The notes under the pieces were generated by a model. It was not told the origin of the DNA. It was given only the letters and a program-made list of their open reading frames with translations, and ran no database searches. Shown piece by piece: positions 9,273 to 18,829 of a stretch of 64,000 nt of DNA (its first letter is position 1; the number at the start of each line of letters is the position of its first letter). The position numbers and the translations under genes are program-made. This DNA comes from Luteimonas sp. (GTDB lineage: Bacteria > Pseudomonadota > Gammaproteobacteria > Xanthomonadales > Xanthomonadaceae): positions 496,001-560,000 of the forward strand of contig JANPZU010000003.1 in NCBI GenBank assembly GCA_024707405.1, read 5' to 3'.

Positions 9273-10877
9273 ATGTCTGACGTCTCCACCGAAGCCGCGC
9301 GCCGCCGCACCTTCGCCATCATCTCGCATCCCGACGCGGGCAAGACCACGCTGACCGAAAAGCTGTTGCTGTTCGGCGGCGCGATCCAGATGGCCGGCTC
9401 GGTCAAGGGCCGCAAGGCCGCGCGTCATGCAACCTCCGACTGGATGGCGCTGGAGAAGGAGCGCGGCATCTCGGTGACCAGCTCGGTGATGCAGTTCCCG
9501 TACGAGGGCCGCATCGTCAACCTACTCGACACCCCCGGCCACGCCGACTTCGGCGAGGACACCTACCGCGTGCTCACCGCGGTGGACAGCGCGCTGATGG
9601 TGATCGACGTCGCCAAGGGCGTCGAGGAACGCACGATCAAGCTGATGGAAGTCTGCCGGCTGCGCGACACGCCGATCATGACCTTCATCAACAAGCTCGA
9701 CCGCGAAGGCAAGGATCCGATCGACCTGCTGGACGAAGTGGAAAGCGTGCTCAGCATCCAGTGCGCGCCAGTCACCTGGCCGATCGGCATGGGCCAGCGC
9801 CTGAAGGGCGTGGTGCACCTGGTCACCGGCGAAGTGCACCTGTACGAGCCCGGCCGCAACTTCACCCGACAGGACTCGACCATCTTCCCGTCGCTGGATG
9901 CCCCCGCGCTCGCGGAAAAGATCGGCGCCGAGATGCTGGCGCAACTGCGCGACGAGCTGGAACTGGTGCAGGGCGCCAGCCATCCCTTCGACAAGCAGGC
10001 CTATCTCGACGGCAAGCAGACACCGGTGTTCTTCGGCTCTGGCGTGAACAACTTCGGCGTGCAGCCACTGCTGGACTTCTTCGTCGAACACGCGCCGTCG
10101 CCGCAACCACGCGAGACCACCGGACGAACGGTCGCACCGACGGAAAACAAGCTGTCGGGCTTCGTTTTCAAGATCCAGGCCAACATGGATCCGCAGCATC
10201 GCGACCGCGTCGCTTTCATGCGCGTGTGCTCGGGCCGCTTCGCCGCCGGCATGAAGGCCTTCCACGTGCGCAGCGGCAAGGAGCAGAAGCTCGCCAACGC
10301 ACTGACCTTCATGGCCAGCGACCGCGAGATCGCCGCCGAGGCGTATCCGGGCGATGTGATCGGCATCCACAACCACGGCACGATTTCCATCGGCGACACC
10401 TTCACCGAAGGCGAAGCCCTGTCGTTCACCGGCATCCCCAACTTCGCCCCGGAACTGTTCCGCCGCGCACGCCTGCGCGATCCGCTCAAGCTCAAGCAGT
10501 TGCAGAAGGGTTTGGCGCAGTTGTCGGAAGAAGGCGCGACGCAGTTCTTCCGCCCGCTGATGAGCAACGACCTCATCCTCGGCGCCGTCGGCGTGCTGCA
10601 GTTCGACGTGGTCGCCTACCGGCTCAAGGACGAGTACGGCGTCGACGCCACGTTCGAGCCGGTGCAGGTGGCGACCGCCCGCTGGATCCGCTGCGACGAC
10701 GCGAAGATACTGGAAGAATTCCGCGAGAAGAACGCGCTGAATCTCGCCCTCGACGCCGCAGGCGAACTGGTCTACATCGCCCCGACCCGCGTGAACCTGC
10801 AACTGGCCGAGGAACGCGCCCCCGCCGTGCGTTTCCTCGCCACGCGCGAACATGCACATTCGGTGACGCTGGACTAG
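9273..10877 (+). CDS. prfC: Peptide chain release factor 3
   Basis: A 534-residue translational GTPase that recycles RF1/RF2 from the ribosome. G1 is the P-loop [15 protein letters not shown] near residue 19. G3 is DTPGHADF and G4 is NKLD, followed by the RF3-specific C-terminal domain. Length is within the usual 525-535 residues. It stands alone, with 79 bases to the next gene and no visible terminator. Confidence 0.97.
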   Translation: MSDVSTEAARRRTFAIISHPDAGKTTLTEKLLLFGGAIQMAGSVKGRKAARHATSDWMALEKERGISVTSSVMQFPYEGRIVNLLDTPGHADFGEDTYRVLTAVDSALMVIDVAKGVEERTIKLMEVCRLRDTPIMTFINKLDREGKDPIDLLDEVESVLSIQCAPVTWPIGMGQRLKGVVHLVTGEVHLYEPGRNFTRQDSTIFPSLDAPALAEKIGAEMLAQLRDELELVQGASHPFDKQAYLDGKQTPVFFGSGVNNFGVQPLLDFFVEHAPSPQPRETTGRTVAPTENKLSGFVFKIQANMDPQHRDRVAFMRVCSGRFAAGMKAFHVRSGKEQKLANALTFMASDREIAAEAYPGDVIGIHNHGTISIGDTFTEGEALSFTGIPNFAPELFRRARLRDPLKLKQLQKGLAQLSEEGATQFFRPLMSNDLILGAVGVLQFDVVAYRLKDEYGVDATFEPVQVATARWIRCDDAKILEEFREKNALNLALDAAGELVYIAPTRVNLQLAEERAPAVRFLATREHAHSVTLD

Positions 10878-10956
10878 CCGACACTTCGATCACCATGTGC
10901 CAACAACCGTTCACGGGCCGGATGCGGATCGTGCTGCATTGCGGTAACTTGGCACC

Positions 10957-11640
10957 ATGATCGGCACGCCAGCCAATTCCAGAGTCCCGGAGGAACGCCG
11001 GAGCGCCGACCACCTGGTCGACCTGCGCGACGAGATCGCCAGTGCCCTGACCCATGGCGTCGGCGCGGCGTTGGCGCTGGGCGGCGGCGCGGTGCTGATC
11101 ACACTGGCCGCGATTCACGGCGACGGCTGGCAACTGGCCGGCGCCATCGTGTTCGGTGTCGCATTGCTGCTGCTCTACACGGCATCCACGCTCTACCACG
11201 CCATCCAGCACCCGGTCGCGAAAGGCCGGCTCAAGGTCTTCGACCATTGCGCGATCTACCTGCTGATCGCCGGCACCTACACCCCGTTCACGCTGGTCGG
11301 CCTGCGCGGCCCGTGGGGATGGGGGCTGTTCGCGGCGATCTGGACGCTGGCATTCGCCGGCGTGGTGTTCAAGCTCTTCCATACCGGACGCTTCAAGCGA
11401 CTGTCGACGGCGATCTACATCGCAATGGGCTGGCTGGTAGTCGTCGCCTTCAAGCCGATGCTGTCTTCGATCGACGGCGGGACTATCGGCTGGCTGCTCG
11501 CCGGTGGCGTGTTCTACACCCTCGGCACCTACTTCTACCATCGCGAATCGATCCGCTACGCACACGCGATCTGGCACATGTTCGTGATCGCCGGCAGCGT
11601 CTGCCATTACGTCGCGGTGATGCGACAGGTGCTGCCCTAG
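10957..11640 (+). CDS. Hemolysin III family (PAQR) membrane protein
   Basis: A 227-residue integral membrane protein with seven predicted hydrophobic helices. Family motifs are visible: EIASALTHGVGAALA near the N-terminus, the STLYHAIQHP segment after the second helix, FDHCAIYLLIAGTYTPF and the C-terminal HMFVIAGSVCHYVAV. The conserved histidines are presumed metal ligands. The 'hemolysin' name is historical, and bacterial members probably act on lipids. Convergent with the CBS gene, 22 bases apart. Confidence 0.9.
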   Translation: MIGTPANSRVPEERRSADHLVDLRDEIASALTHGVGAALALGGGAVLITLAAIHGDGWQLAGAIVFGVALLLLYTASTLYHAIQHPVAKGRLKVFDHCAIYLLIAGTYTPFTLVGLRGPWGWGLFAAIWTLAFAGVVFKLFHTGRFKRLSTAIYIAMGWLVVVAFKPMLSSIDGGTIGWLLAGGVFYTLGTYFYHRESIRYAHAIWHMFVIAGSVCHYVAVMRQVLP

Positions 11641-11662
11641 CCTCGTCCGGCCGGCATGGCCG

Positions 11663-12091
11663 TCAACTGGCGATGTAGCGCTGCAATTGATCCAGTTCGT
11701 TCTGCTGTTCCTCGATCACCGCCGCCACCAGGTCGCCGATCGAGATCACGCCCAGTACTTCGCCGCCCTGCACGACCGGCAAGTGGCGGATGCGATGCCG
11801 CGTCACCGTCTGCATGCAGCGCGCCACGTCATCGCCAGGGCCGACCGTGACCACCTCGGCCGTCATGATGTCGCGGACGGGCGTGTCTTTCGACGAACGC
11901 CCCGCCAGCACGACCTTGCGGGCGTAATCGCGCTCGGAGAGGATGCCCGCCAGTCGCGCGCCCTGCATCACCAGCACCGCGCCGACGTGCTTCTCGGCCA
12001 TCAACCGGATGGCATCGATCACCGGCGCCTCCGGCGCCACCGCGAAGATCTCAGGCGTCTTCGCTTCGAGCAGTTGCCGCACCGTGCGCAT
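11663..12091 (-). CDS. Tandem CBS-domain protein
   Basis: A 142-residue cytoplasmic protein made almost entirely of two CBS repeats (residues ~8-65 and ~75-130), probably binding adenine nucleotides. Typical phrases are MAEKHVGAVLVMQGARLAGILSERD and VTRHRIRHLPVVQGGEVLGVISIGDL. The start is well supported by the SD CAGGAGGAA seven bases before the ATG. The start lies 41 bases inside the 3' end of the upstream glycosyltransferase gene, an unusually long overlap. The regulated partner is unknown. Confidence 0.9.
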   Translation of the reverse strand: MRTVRQLLEAKTPEIFAVAPEAPVIDAIRLMAEKHVGAVLVMQGARLAGILSERDYARKVVLAGRSSKDTPVRDIMTAEVVTVGPGDDVARCMQTVTRHRIRHLPVVQGGEVLGVISIGDLVAAVIEEQQNELDQLQRYIAS

Positions 12092-13079
12092 GGGGCGTTC
12101 CTCCTGCAGGCTGGATGCCCGTCGAGGATACTCCCATCGCCGCGGGATGCCAGTCGTCGACGAAGTACAGCGGCCGCTGCTTGGATTCCTCGTAGATCCT
12201 GCCGAGGTATTCCCCGATCATGCCGAGCGCAATCAACTGCACGCCGCCAAGGAACAGGATGACGGTCATCATCGTCGGCCAACCCGCGACGGGATCGCCG
12301 AACATCAGCGCCTTGCCCACGATCCACAGTGCGAATCCGAACGCCAGCGTCGCGGTGCCCAGGCCGACATAGGTCGCCAAGCGCAGTGGCGCGGTCGAGA
12401 AACTGGTGATGCCTTCAAGCGCAAGGTTCCACAGTCGCCAAAGGCCGAATTTCGTGTTCCCCGCCACCCGCGGCGCGCGATCGTACGGGATGGACACGCC
12501 GTTGAAGCCGATCCAGCCGAACAACCCCTTCATGAAGCGATGGCGCTCGCGCAGTTGGCGCAGCGCGGCGAGTGCGCGCGGCGAGAGCAGCCTGAAATCG
12601 CCGGTGTCGGTCGGGATCGGCGTCTTCGACAAGCGCTGCATCACGCGGTAGAACGCATGCGCGGTCGCCTTCTTCAGCCAGCCCTCGCCTTCGCGGTGCC
12701 GGCGCGTGCCGTGCACGTCGTCGTAGCCTTCGCGCCACTTCGCGACGAACTGCGGAATGAGTTCAGGTGGATCCTGGCCATCGGCATCAAGGATCAGCGC
12801 GGCACCCGTTTCAACGCGGTCGAGGCCGGCAGTCAGCGCGGCCTCCTTGCCGAAGTTGCGCGACAGGCGCAGCACCGCGACCCGGCGGTCGGCTCCGGCG
12901 ATCACGCGCATCGCCTGCCAGGTGCCATCGGTGCTGCCGTCGTCGACGTACAGCATGCGCAGGTCAAGCCCGTCGCCGGCCATCGTGTCGAACGTGTCGC
13001 TGATCCGACGATGCAGGATCGGCAAGGCTTCGGCCTCGTTGAAGGCCGCAACGACGATGGTCAGCAGCTCGCGCGTCAT
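12051..13079 (-). CDS. Family 2 glycosyltransferase with C-terminal membrane anchor
   Basis: A 342-residue GT2 enzyme of the dolichol/undecaprenyl-phosphate sugar synthase type (GtrB/ArnC-like). The nucleotide-sugar site is marked by YVDDGSTDGTW (around residue 47) and the DADGQDPPE metal motif (around 98). Two hydrophobic helices near residues 235-300 would anchor it in the inner membrane. It probably transfers a sugar from a nucleotide donor to polyprenyl phosphate for envelope glycan or lipid A modification; the sugar is unknown. Its 3' end overlaps the CBS gene by 41 bases. The last ~25 residues, inside that overlap, are low-complexity. Confidence 0.9.
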   Translation of the reverse strand: MTRELLTIVVAAFNEAEALPILHRRISDTFDTMAGDGLDLRMLYVDDGSTDGTWQAMRVIAGADRRVAVLRLSRNFGKEAALTAGLDRVETGAALILDADGQDPPELIPQFVAKWREGYDDVHGTRRHREGEGWLKKATAHAFYRVMQRLSKTPIPTDTGDFRLLSPRALAALRQLRERHRFMKGLFGWIGFNGVSIPYDRAPRVAGNTKFGLWRLWNLALEGITSFSTAPLRLATYVGLGTATLAFGFALWIVGKALMFGDPVAGWPTMMTVILFLGGVQLIALGMIGEYLGRIYEESKQRPLYFVDDWHPAAMGVSSTGIQPAGGTPHAHGAATARSEDA

Positions 13080-13107
13080 CCCGCCATCCTAGCGTGCGCC
13101 ACGAAGC

Positions 13108-13857
13108 TCAATCCAATGCCTCCAGATAGGACGTACCGCCGATCTGGCGCACGTTGCGCTCGATCCAGCGCGCACGGCGCTGCACGTACGGGCCAGGATT
13201 GGCGACGCTGTAGCGCTTGGGACTGGGCAACACCGCCGCGAGCCGCGCGGCCTGCGGCAACGTCAGCGCGTCGGCATCCCTTCGGAAGTAGGTGCGGGCC
13301 GCCGCCTGCGCGCCGTACACGCCATCGCCGAATTCGACCACGTTGGCGTAGACCTCCAGTATCCGCCCCTTGGGCCAGAGCGATTCGATCAGGAACGTGT
13401 ACCAGGTCTCGACGCCCTTGCGCAGCCAGCGAGAGGGCATGCTGCTGCCCTGCCAGAGGAACAGGTTCTTGGCGAGCTGCTGGCTGATGGTGCTGCCGCC
13501 GCGCAGGCGCCCGCCCTGCTCGTTGCGCTTGCGGGCATGTTCGATCGCCTGCAGGTCGAAGCCGCGGTGGTTGGCGAAGTCCTGGTCTTCGGCCGCGACC
13601 ACCGCCACGGGCAAGGCCGGGGCGATGTCGTCCATGTCGCGCCAGTCGTAGGCGATCCGGAAACTCCAGTCGCCTTGGCCCCAGGCCTCGAACTGGCGGA
13701 TCGCCATGAACGAGGTGAACAACGGATCCACGAACCGGAGTACCAGCACCTGGCCCACCGTCAGGGCCACGAACAACACCGGCAGCATCAACAGCCTGCG
13801 CAGCCAGCGACGACGCTTGCGTGGGGGCTTGCCCATGCCTGCAGCTTGCGCTTCCAC
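13108..13857 (-). CDS. mtgA: Monofunctional biosynthetic peptidoglycan transglycosylase
   Basis: A 249-residue GT51 enzyme that polymerises lipid II without a transpeptidase domain. A basic N-terminus and one transmembrane helix (about 20-42) anchor it in the inner membrane. Catalytic motif 1 is [14 protein letters not shown] (first Glu). Motif 2, [16 protein letters not shown], follows, and [22 protein letters not shown] matches the later conserved block. Length is normal for MtgA. It diverges from hslO with 78 bases between starts. Confidence 0.95.
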   Translation of the reverse strand: MEAQAAGMGKPPRKRRRWLRRLLMLPVLFVALTVGQVLVLRFVDPLFTSFMAIRQFEAWGQGDWSFRIAYDWRDMDDIAPALPVAVVAAEDQDFANHRGFDLQAIEHARKRNEQGGRLRGGSTISQQLAKNLFLWQGSSMPSRWLRKGVETWYTFLIESLWPKGRILEVYANVVEFGDGVYGAQAAARTYFRRDADALTLPQAARLAAVLPSPKRYSVANPGPYVQRRARWIERNVRQIGGTSYLEALD

Positions 13858-13935
13858 TCCGTCGCCCCCAATTCACGCCACCTGCGGCATGCCGTCATTA
13901 TCGGCTACGACCGCCACATCATTCCCGACTTGCCC

Positions 13936-14847
13936 ATGGAACTTCCGCACATGCCGCCGGACATCGACGCCCTGACCCGTTTCCTGTTGCCCGAGGCCGG
14001 CGTCCGCGGCGTCCACGTCCAGCTTGCCGACGCCTGGCGGCAGATCGAAGCGCGCGGCGACTACCCGGCCGCGATCCGCGAACTGCTGGGCGAAGCCGTG
14101 GTCGCCTCGGCCCTGTTCACCGGGCACGCCAAGGTCGATGGACGCCTGTCGGTGCAACTGCGTGGGGAAGGCGCCCTGCGCACCCTGTTCGCCGAATGCA
14201 CGGCGGCCGGCACCCTGCGCGGCATCGCCCGGCTCGCGGAAGGCGGCGACCTGCCGCCCGGGCGCGACCTGCGCGACCTGGCTCCCGGCGCGATCCTCGC
14301 GATCACCATCGAAAACCCGGCCTTGTCCGGCGGCGACCCGATCCGCTACCAGGGCCTGGTGCCGCTGGAGTCCGACGCGCTGTCGGGCGCCTTCGAAGAC
14401 TACTTCCGCCAGTCCGAGCAGTTGCCGACCCGCGTCCTGCTGGCCACCGCCGACGGGCGCGCCGCCGGACTGATGCTGCAGAAGCTGCCCGGCGACGACG
14501 GCGACGAGGACGGCTGGACGCGCGCCAGCGCGCTGTTCGACACCCTCGCCCCCACCGAGCTGCTTGGCCTGCCCGTCGAGACCCTGCTGCACCGCCTGTT
14601 CCACGAAGACCACCCCCAGCAGTTGGGCGACCGACCGCTTCGCTTCGCCTGCTCCTGCTCGCACGAGCGGGTCTCGGCAATGCTGCAGTCGCTGGGCCGG
14701 GACGAGGCCATGGCTGCCGTGATCGACGGCGCAGCCCGCATCCAGTGCGAATTCTGCGGCCAAGGCTACGAGCTCGACCCGGCCAGCGTGGCCGCCCTGT
14801 TCGACACTCCCGAACCCACCACGCAGGCCCCGGGAAGACTGCAATGA
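13936..14847 (+). CDS. hslO: Redox-regulated chaperone Hsp33
   Basis: A 303-residue Hsp33 holdase. The C-terminal zinc switch is present: CSC in FACSCSHERV, then CEFC in IQCEFCGQGYEL, the CxC...CxxC set that releases zinc and unfolds under oxidative stress. The N-terminal domain has RGVHVQLADAW and GLMLQKLPG. The start at 13936 gives the family-length protein; the frame is open further upstream, but that segment overlaps mtgA and its promoter. Confidence 0.95.
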   Translation: MELPHMPPDIDALTRFLLPEAGVRGVHVQLADAWRQIEARGDYPAAIRELLGEAVVASALFTGHAKVDGRLSVQLRGEGALRTLFAECTAAGTLRGIARLAEGGDLPPGRDLRDLAPGAILAITIENPALSGGDPIRYQGLVPLESDALSGAFEDYFRQSEQLPTRVLLATADGRAAGLMLQKLPGDDGDEDGWTRASALFDTLAPTELLGLPVETLLHRLFHEDHPQQLGDRPLRFACSCSHERVSAMLQSLGRDEAMAAVIDGAARIQCEFCGQGYELDPASVAALFDTPEPTTQAPGRLQ

Positions 14848-14878
14848 GTCTCATCACGGAGATTCGACAGTCGTTAGG

Positions 14879-14910
14879 GGATTGTTAACAATCCATAAAC
14901 CTGCTAGGGT
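14879..14910 (+). promoter_or_regulatory. Promoter with 16-bp palindrome upstream of the 14968 gene
   Basis: GGATTGTTAACAATCC (14879-14894) is a perfect palindrome. It contains a -35-like TTGTTA (14882-14887), followed after 17 bases by a -10-like TAGGGT (14905-14910). The start codon is about 58 bases further on. A repressor binding the palindrome would block RNA polymerase. The same TTGTTAAC core recurs ahead of the next gene, a TonB-dependent receptor, at 15884-15891. Confidence 0.45.
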
Positions 14911-14967
14911 GAATCCCCGCTCATGGGAAGGGAACTTCGGCCCGGCAAAACTGGTCGATTGGGAGCC

Positions 14968-15813
14968 ATGACACATCGCCTCGCCACACTGACCGCCGTC
15001 CTGCTGCTCGCCCTTGGCGCCGCGGCAGGCAATGTGCATGCCCAAGGCAAGCGCAGCGACCAGGCCGTGCTGCCGGTGATCGATACCAGCGGCAAGGTGC
15101 AGGGATACCTAGTACTCGAACCCGCTCCGGGCACCCCACAGGCCGGTGCGCGCTGGCGCTCGGGCAGCAACACGCTCGACGCCGCCTTCGGTGTCGGCGC
15201 CGGCAACTCACTGGCGCTGGTCTGCAATCGCGGCTTCAGCGCCATCAGCAGCCTCGCCAACAACTGCGATGTCGCCGAACTGAGCGACAACGCCGATCGC
15301 AACCGCCGCGCAACCGCCACGGCCGCATTTGGCAGGCCGGGCGGGCGCTTCGGCGTGACCCTCGGCGAGGGACAGGAAAGCCTCCCCGCCTGGCTGACGC
15401 GCGATCCGTCCCACACCACCAGCGTCGATGTCAACGACCTGACCGTCTTCGCACAGAAGAACGTCGGCGACGCGGGCTTCGTCACCATCGCGGGCACCTT
15501 GGCCAAGGCCACATTGGTACCGTTCGCGAGTGCGCCGGTCGGCCTCGCGGACAACTGGAGTGCCCGCAGTCTCGAACTGGGCGGCGGTGTCGGTAACTTC
15601 AGCGCCAACATCATCGGCCGCGTGGTCGACACGCCCGGCCAGCCCAAATGGGAAGGCCTGGGCCTGGGCCTGACCTGGCGCACGCCGTGGAGCGGACAGC
15701 TCACTGTTGGCGCGGAGAACGTCGTCACCCGCGGCAGGAATCCATTCTCGCCGAGAAATGAGACTGTCGACGAAGGGGCCGTTCCTTACGTCCGATATGA
15801 GCAGGATCTCTGA
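14968..15813 (+). CDS. Exported protein of unknown family, outer-membrane-like C-terminus
   Basis: A 281-residue protein with a clear signal peptide (residues 1-25, cleavage after VHA) using the ATG at 14968. The mature protein is rich in Gly, Asn and short alternating hydrophobic segments. The C-terminal half (GGGVGNFSANIIGRVVD, LGLGLTWRTPW, LTVGAENV) reads as amphipathic strands. The chain ends in VPYVRYEQDL, similar to the end of the neighbouring receptor, YISYEQNF. This suggests a beta-barrel or barrel-associated outer-membrane protein. I do not recognise the family. Position just before the receptor suggests a shared role. Confidence 0.75.
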   Translation: MTHRLATLTAVLLLALGAAAGNVHAQGKRSDQAVLPVIDTSGKVQGYLVLEPAPGTPQAGARWRSGSNTLDAAFGVGAGNSLALVCNRGFSAISSLANNCDVAELSDNADRNRRATATAAFGRPGGRFGVTLGEGQESLPAWLTRDPSHTTSVDVNDLTVFAQKNVGDAGFVTIAGTLAKATLVPFASAPVGLADNWSARSLELGGGVGNFSANIIGRVVDTPGQPKWEGLGLGLTWRTPWSGQLTVGAENVVTRGRNPFSPRNETVDEGAVPYVRYEQDL

Positions 15814-16017
15814 CGTCCTAGCCTGCAAGGCTCGCTTCGGCCAAGGCACCCCGCTGCGGGCCTGATCACAAAAAGCAAGCCTTTTGTTAACGACACTTTA
15901 ATTTCTCTCCCGGGCCGGATACCATCGGCCCAGCTCTGTCGGCATTGGTGTCCGTCTTGGAACGCCGCCGGTGGAGCACCCATGGGATTACAACCCAAGA
16001 CTCACTTGGAGAGAGAG
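15814..16017 (+). promoter_or_regulatory. Leader/promoter region of the TonB-dependent receptor
   Basis: A 204-base gap ahead of the receptor. It holds a TTTTGTTAAC element (15882-15891), sharing its core with the promoter of the preceding gene, then an AT-rich ACTTTAATTTC stretch. The transcript would have a leader of about 100 bases ending in a strong SD (GGAGAGAG) just before the ATG at 16018. No convincing -10 can be assigned. Confidence 0.4.
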
Positions 16018-18681
16018 ATGACCTTGAAGACCAACAAGCTCCGTGAAGCGATTACCGTCGCTCTCGCAGCAGGTGCCACGACGCTGGCAGGAACCGGCGT
16101 TGCGTTCGCGCAGGATAGCGGCTCCGCAGGAGAGACCACGAACCTCGACCGTATTCAGGTCACCGGCTCGCGCATCAAGCGCGCTGAAGTCGAAGGCCCG
16201 AACCCGATCACGGTGGTCTCGCGGGCTGACCTGCAAGCAGCCGGCGAAATTTCCGTCGCCGACTTCCTCCGCAACAATGTCTACAACTCGTTCGGCTCGA
16301 CCCGTGAGTCCTCGGGCTCGGCAACCGGCTCGCAAGCCACCGTCAGCATCCGCGGCCTGGGTGCGGCTTACACGCTCGTCCTGCTGGACGGCCGTCGCAT
16401 CACCCCGTCCGGCGCCTTGGCCGGTACCGCAGCCAACATCAACATGATGCCGACCTCGGCGATCGAGCGCATCGAAATCCTGCGTGAAGGCGCGGCCGCG
16501 ATCTACGGCTCCGACGCGATCGGCGGCGTGATCAACATCATCACCCGCAGGGATTACGAAGGCGCCAGTGTCCAGATGGGTTATGAAACCCCGAAGGTCG
16601 GCCCCAACGGCACCACCGGCAGCGCGTCGATCGGCATCAGCTCCGATCGCGGCAACGTCACCATGGTCCTGGATCACCAGGAACGCGAGATGATGTACAA
16701 CCGTGAAATCAAGGATATCGTGACCGGCAACGGCATCGCTTGGGCCACCAGCCCGTACAACTCGTCCGCCGGCTTCCTCGGCCCGGACGGCTTGGTCAGC
16801 GTGCCGAACTGCGATACCTTCGAGAACAGCATCCGTACCGGCCCCAACAGCTGTGGCTTCGACCATGGCGCGACCTCGGCCAATGAATCGTCGCTCCGCC
16901 GCAATGCCTTGCTGATCAACGGCAGCTACGACATCACCGACAATACCTCGCTGTTCTTCCGCGGCCTGACATCGGAAACCAAGAGCTTGGGCGTCTATGC
17001 TTCCGCTCCGGTCGACAACTCCGGTCGTGGCCCGGGCGTCCTGCCCACCATCTCCGCCAGCAACCCGTTCAACCCGTTCGGCGCCAATGGCACCTTGTAT
17101 TACCGCTTCACCCCGCTCGGCACCCGCGATTCGCACCGCAAGGACAGCCTGCGTGACTACACGCTGGGCCTGCGCGGCTTCGCGGACATCCTCGGCGGCG
17201 CGGATTGGGAAGTGGCCGTCGGTTACGGTCAATCCTCACAGGCCAGCGTCAACTACAACTACGGCATCGGCAGCGCCCTGCAGCAGGCGATCGATTCGGG
17301 CAATTTCAATCCTTTCGATCCCACCCACCCGAGCGTCGCAGCCAACGCCCCGGGCATCGGCCACACCGTGTTCGTGGAATCGACCCTCAAGACGAAGGGC
17401 ATCGACGGCAGCATCTCGTTCGACCTGTTCGACATCGGTGATCGCACTGTCGGCTTCGTGACCGGCTTCGAATACCGCGAAGACGCCCTGGCACAGACCT
17501 ACGACGCCCAGAGTGCCGCCCTCAACGTGTTCGGCACGGCCGGCGCCGGATCCAACGGCTCGCGCAGCTACTCGGCCGCGTACTTCGAGACCCTGATCCC
17601 GCTCCTCGACAGCCTGAACATCACCGTCGCCGGCCGCTACGACGATTACAGCGACGTGGGCTCCAAGTTCTCGCCACGCGTGTCGCTCGAGTTCCGTCCG
17701 ATCGACTCGCTGCTGCTTCGTGCCTCGGGTGGACGTGGCTTCCGCGCACCCAGCCTGTCGAACCTCTACAACGCACCGTCCCCGACGAACCTCTCCTCAC
17801 TTGCCGACGCAGCGATTCCGCACGCCGGTGGCGATGAGCTGGCTTGCGGCGCACTCAGGGCTTACCGTACCGCCTCGGGCGATGCCGCATACCAGCCCTA
17901 CCCGGTCGATCCCTGCAGAACCGACCTCCAGTACACCTGGCTGCAGATGTCGAACCCCGGCCTGAAGCCGGAAGAGTCCCAGAACTGGGGCGCCGGCGTG
18001 GTCTGGAGTCCGAGCGACGCGCTGTCGATCGCGTTGGATTACTACGACATCGAGATCGAGAACGTCATCAGCACGGTTCCGCGCGCATTGGCGTTCCGTT
18101 ATGGCGACCAGGGCCTGGCACCCTATGGCGTGACCCGTGGCAACGCGATCGTCACACCGGACGGCACCGTGCTTCCCGGCCCGGCGAACCTGATCAATCT
18201 GCCGATCGACAACGGCGCCATGCAGACCGCACGCGGCCTGGACTTCGAGTTCAGCTATCGACTGGATACGGACTCCTTGGGCACTTTCAGCACCAAGCTC
18301 GCCTGGACGCATGCCCTGGAGTTCAATTTCACCCCGATCGTGGGCGGCGAGCAGGAAAATGCCGGCAAGATGGGCTTCCCGAAGAACCGCGGGCAGTTGG
18401 GACTGGGCTGGAACAGCGGCGACTGGGCAGCCAACGTGATCACCAACTACATCTCTGGCCATGCCGGAACCACGGCCGCCTCGGTGTTCCCGTCGTGCAC
18501 CACGGTGGATGCCCAGGTGCGCCTTGCCCTGCCCTGGAACGGCAACGTGACCATCGGTGTCCGCAATGTCGGCAACAAGATGCCGCACATGACCACCGCA
18601 CTTGGCTTCCCGCATTACAGCAACTCGCTCTACAACATTTACGGCCGTACGCCGTACATCAGCTACGAACAGAACTTCTGA
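16018..18681 (+). CDS. TonB-dependent outer-membrane receptor
   Basis: An 887-residue receptor. The signal peptide (residues 1-32, cleaved at AFAQ) is followed by a TonB-box-like segment LDRIQVTGSRIKR and a plug domain (about 55-165: VSIRGLGAAYTLVLLDGRR, IERIEILREGAAAIYGSDAI, GGVINIITRR). A 22-strand barrel ends in an aromatic C-terminus (YISYEQNF) recognised by the BAM machinery. This subclass is greatly expanded in Xanthomonadaceae and usually takes up oligosaccharides, peptides or unknown nutrients; the ligand cannot be read. A terminator follows, then the oxygenase/glycosyltransferase run on the same strand. The start has SD GGAGAG. Confidence 0.93.
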   Translation: MTLKTNKLREAITVALAAGATTLAGTGVAFAQDSGSAGETTNLDRIQVTGSRIKRAEVEGPNPITVVSRADLQAAGEISVADFLRNNVYNSFGSTRESSGSATGSQATVSIRGLGAAYTLVLLDGRRITPSGALAGTAANINMMPTSAIERIEILREGAAAIYGSDAIGGVINIITRRDYEGASVQMGYETPKVGPNGTTGSASIGISSDRGNVTMVLDHQEREMMYNREIKDIVTGNGIAWATSPYNSSAGFLGPDGLVSVPNCDTFENSIRTGPNSCGFDHGATSANESSLRRNALLINGSYDITDNTSLFFRGLTSETKSLGVYASAPVDNSGRGPGVLPTISASNPFNPFGANGTLYYRFTPLGTRDSHRKDSLRDYTLGLRGFADILGGADWEVAVGYGQSSQASVNYNYGIGSALQQAIDSGNFNPFDPTHPSVAANAPGIGHTVFVESTLKTKGIDGSISFDLFDIGDRTVGFVTGFEYREDALAQTYDAQSAALNVFGTAGAGSNGSRSYSAAYFETLIPLLDSLNITVAGRYDDYSDVGSKFSPRVSLEFRPIDSLLLRASGGRGFRAPSLSNLYNAPSPTNLSSLADAAIPHAGGDELACGALRAYRTASGDAAYQPYPVDPCRTDLQYTWLQMSNPGLKPEESQNWGAGVVWSPSDALSIALDYYDIEIENVISTVPRALAFRYGDQGLAPYGVTRGNAIVTPDGTVLPGPANLINLPIDNGAMQTARGLDFEFSYRLDTDSLGTFSTKLAWTHALEFNFTPIVGGEQENAGKMGFPKNRGQLGLGWNSGDWAANVITNYISGHAGTTAASVFPSCTTVDAQVRLALPWNGNVTIGVRNVGNKMPHMTTALGFPHYSNSLYNIYGRTPYISYEQNF

Positions 18682-18711
18682 TCCCAGGATCAGGTTCATC
18701 GCAGCATTGGC

Positions 18712-18738
18712 GACCCGCTTCGGCGGGTCGTTTTTTTT
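18712..18738 (+). terminator. Rho-independent terminator of the TonB receptor gene
   Basis: A perfect 7-bp stem GACCCGC/GCGGGTC with a TTCG tetraloop is followed by G and eight T. It lies 30 bases after the receptor stop and separates its transcript from the downstream enzyme cluster. Confidence 0.92.
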
Positions 18739-18764
18739 GCCCGCCGATTGGTATCGGCTAGACT
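18737..18764 (+). promoter_or_regulatory. Candidate promoter of the oxygenase-methyltransferase-GT41 cluster
   Basis: Directly after the terminator, TTGCCC (18737-18742) and TAGACT (18759-18764) are spaced by 16 bases, a plausible sigma-70 pair 66 bases before the first ATG of the cluster at 18830. Confidence 0.4.
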
Positions 18765-18829
18765 TGTCCTCCCGGATTGGGGCTGATGCCTCGCCACAAT
18801 CGTATGCAGCAAATATCGGAAAGCCGCCG

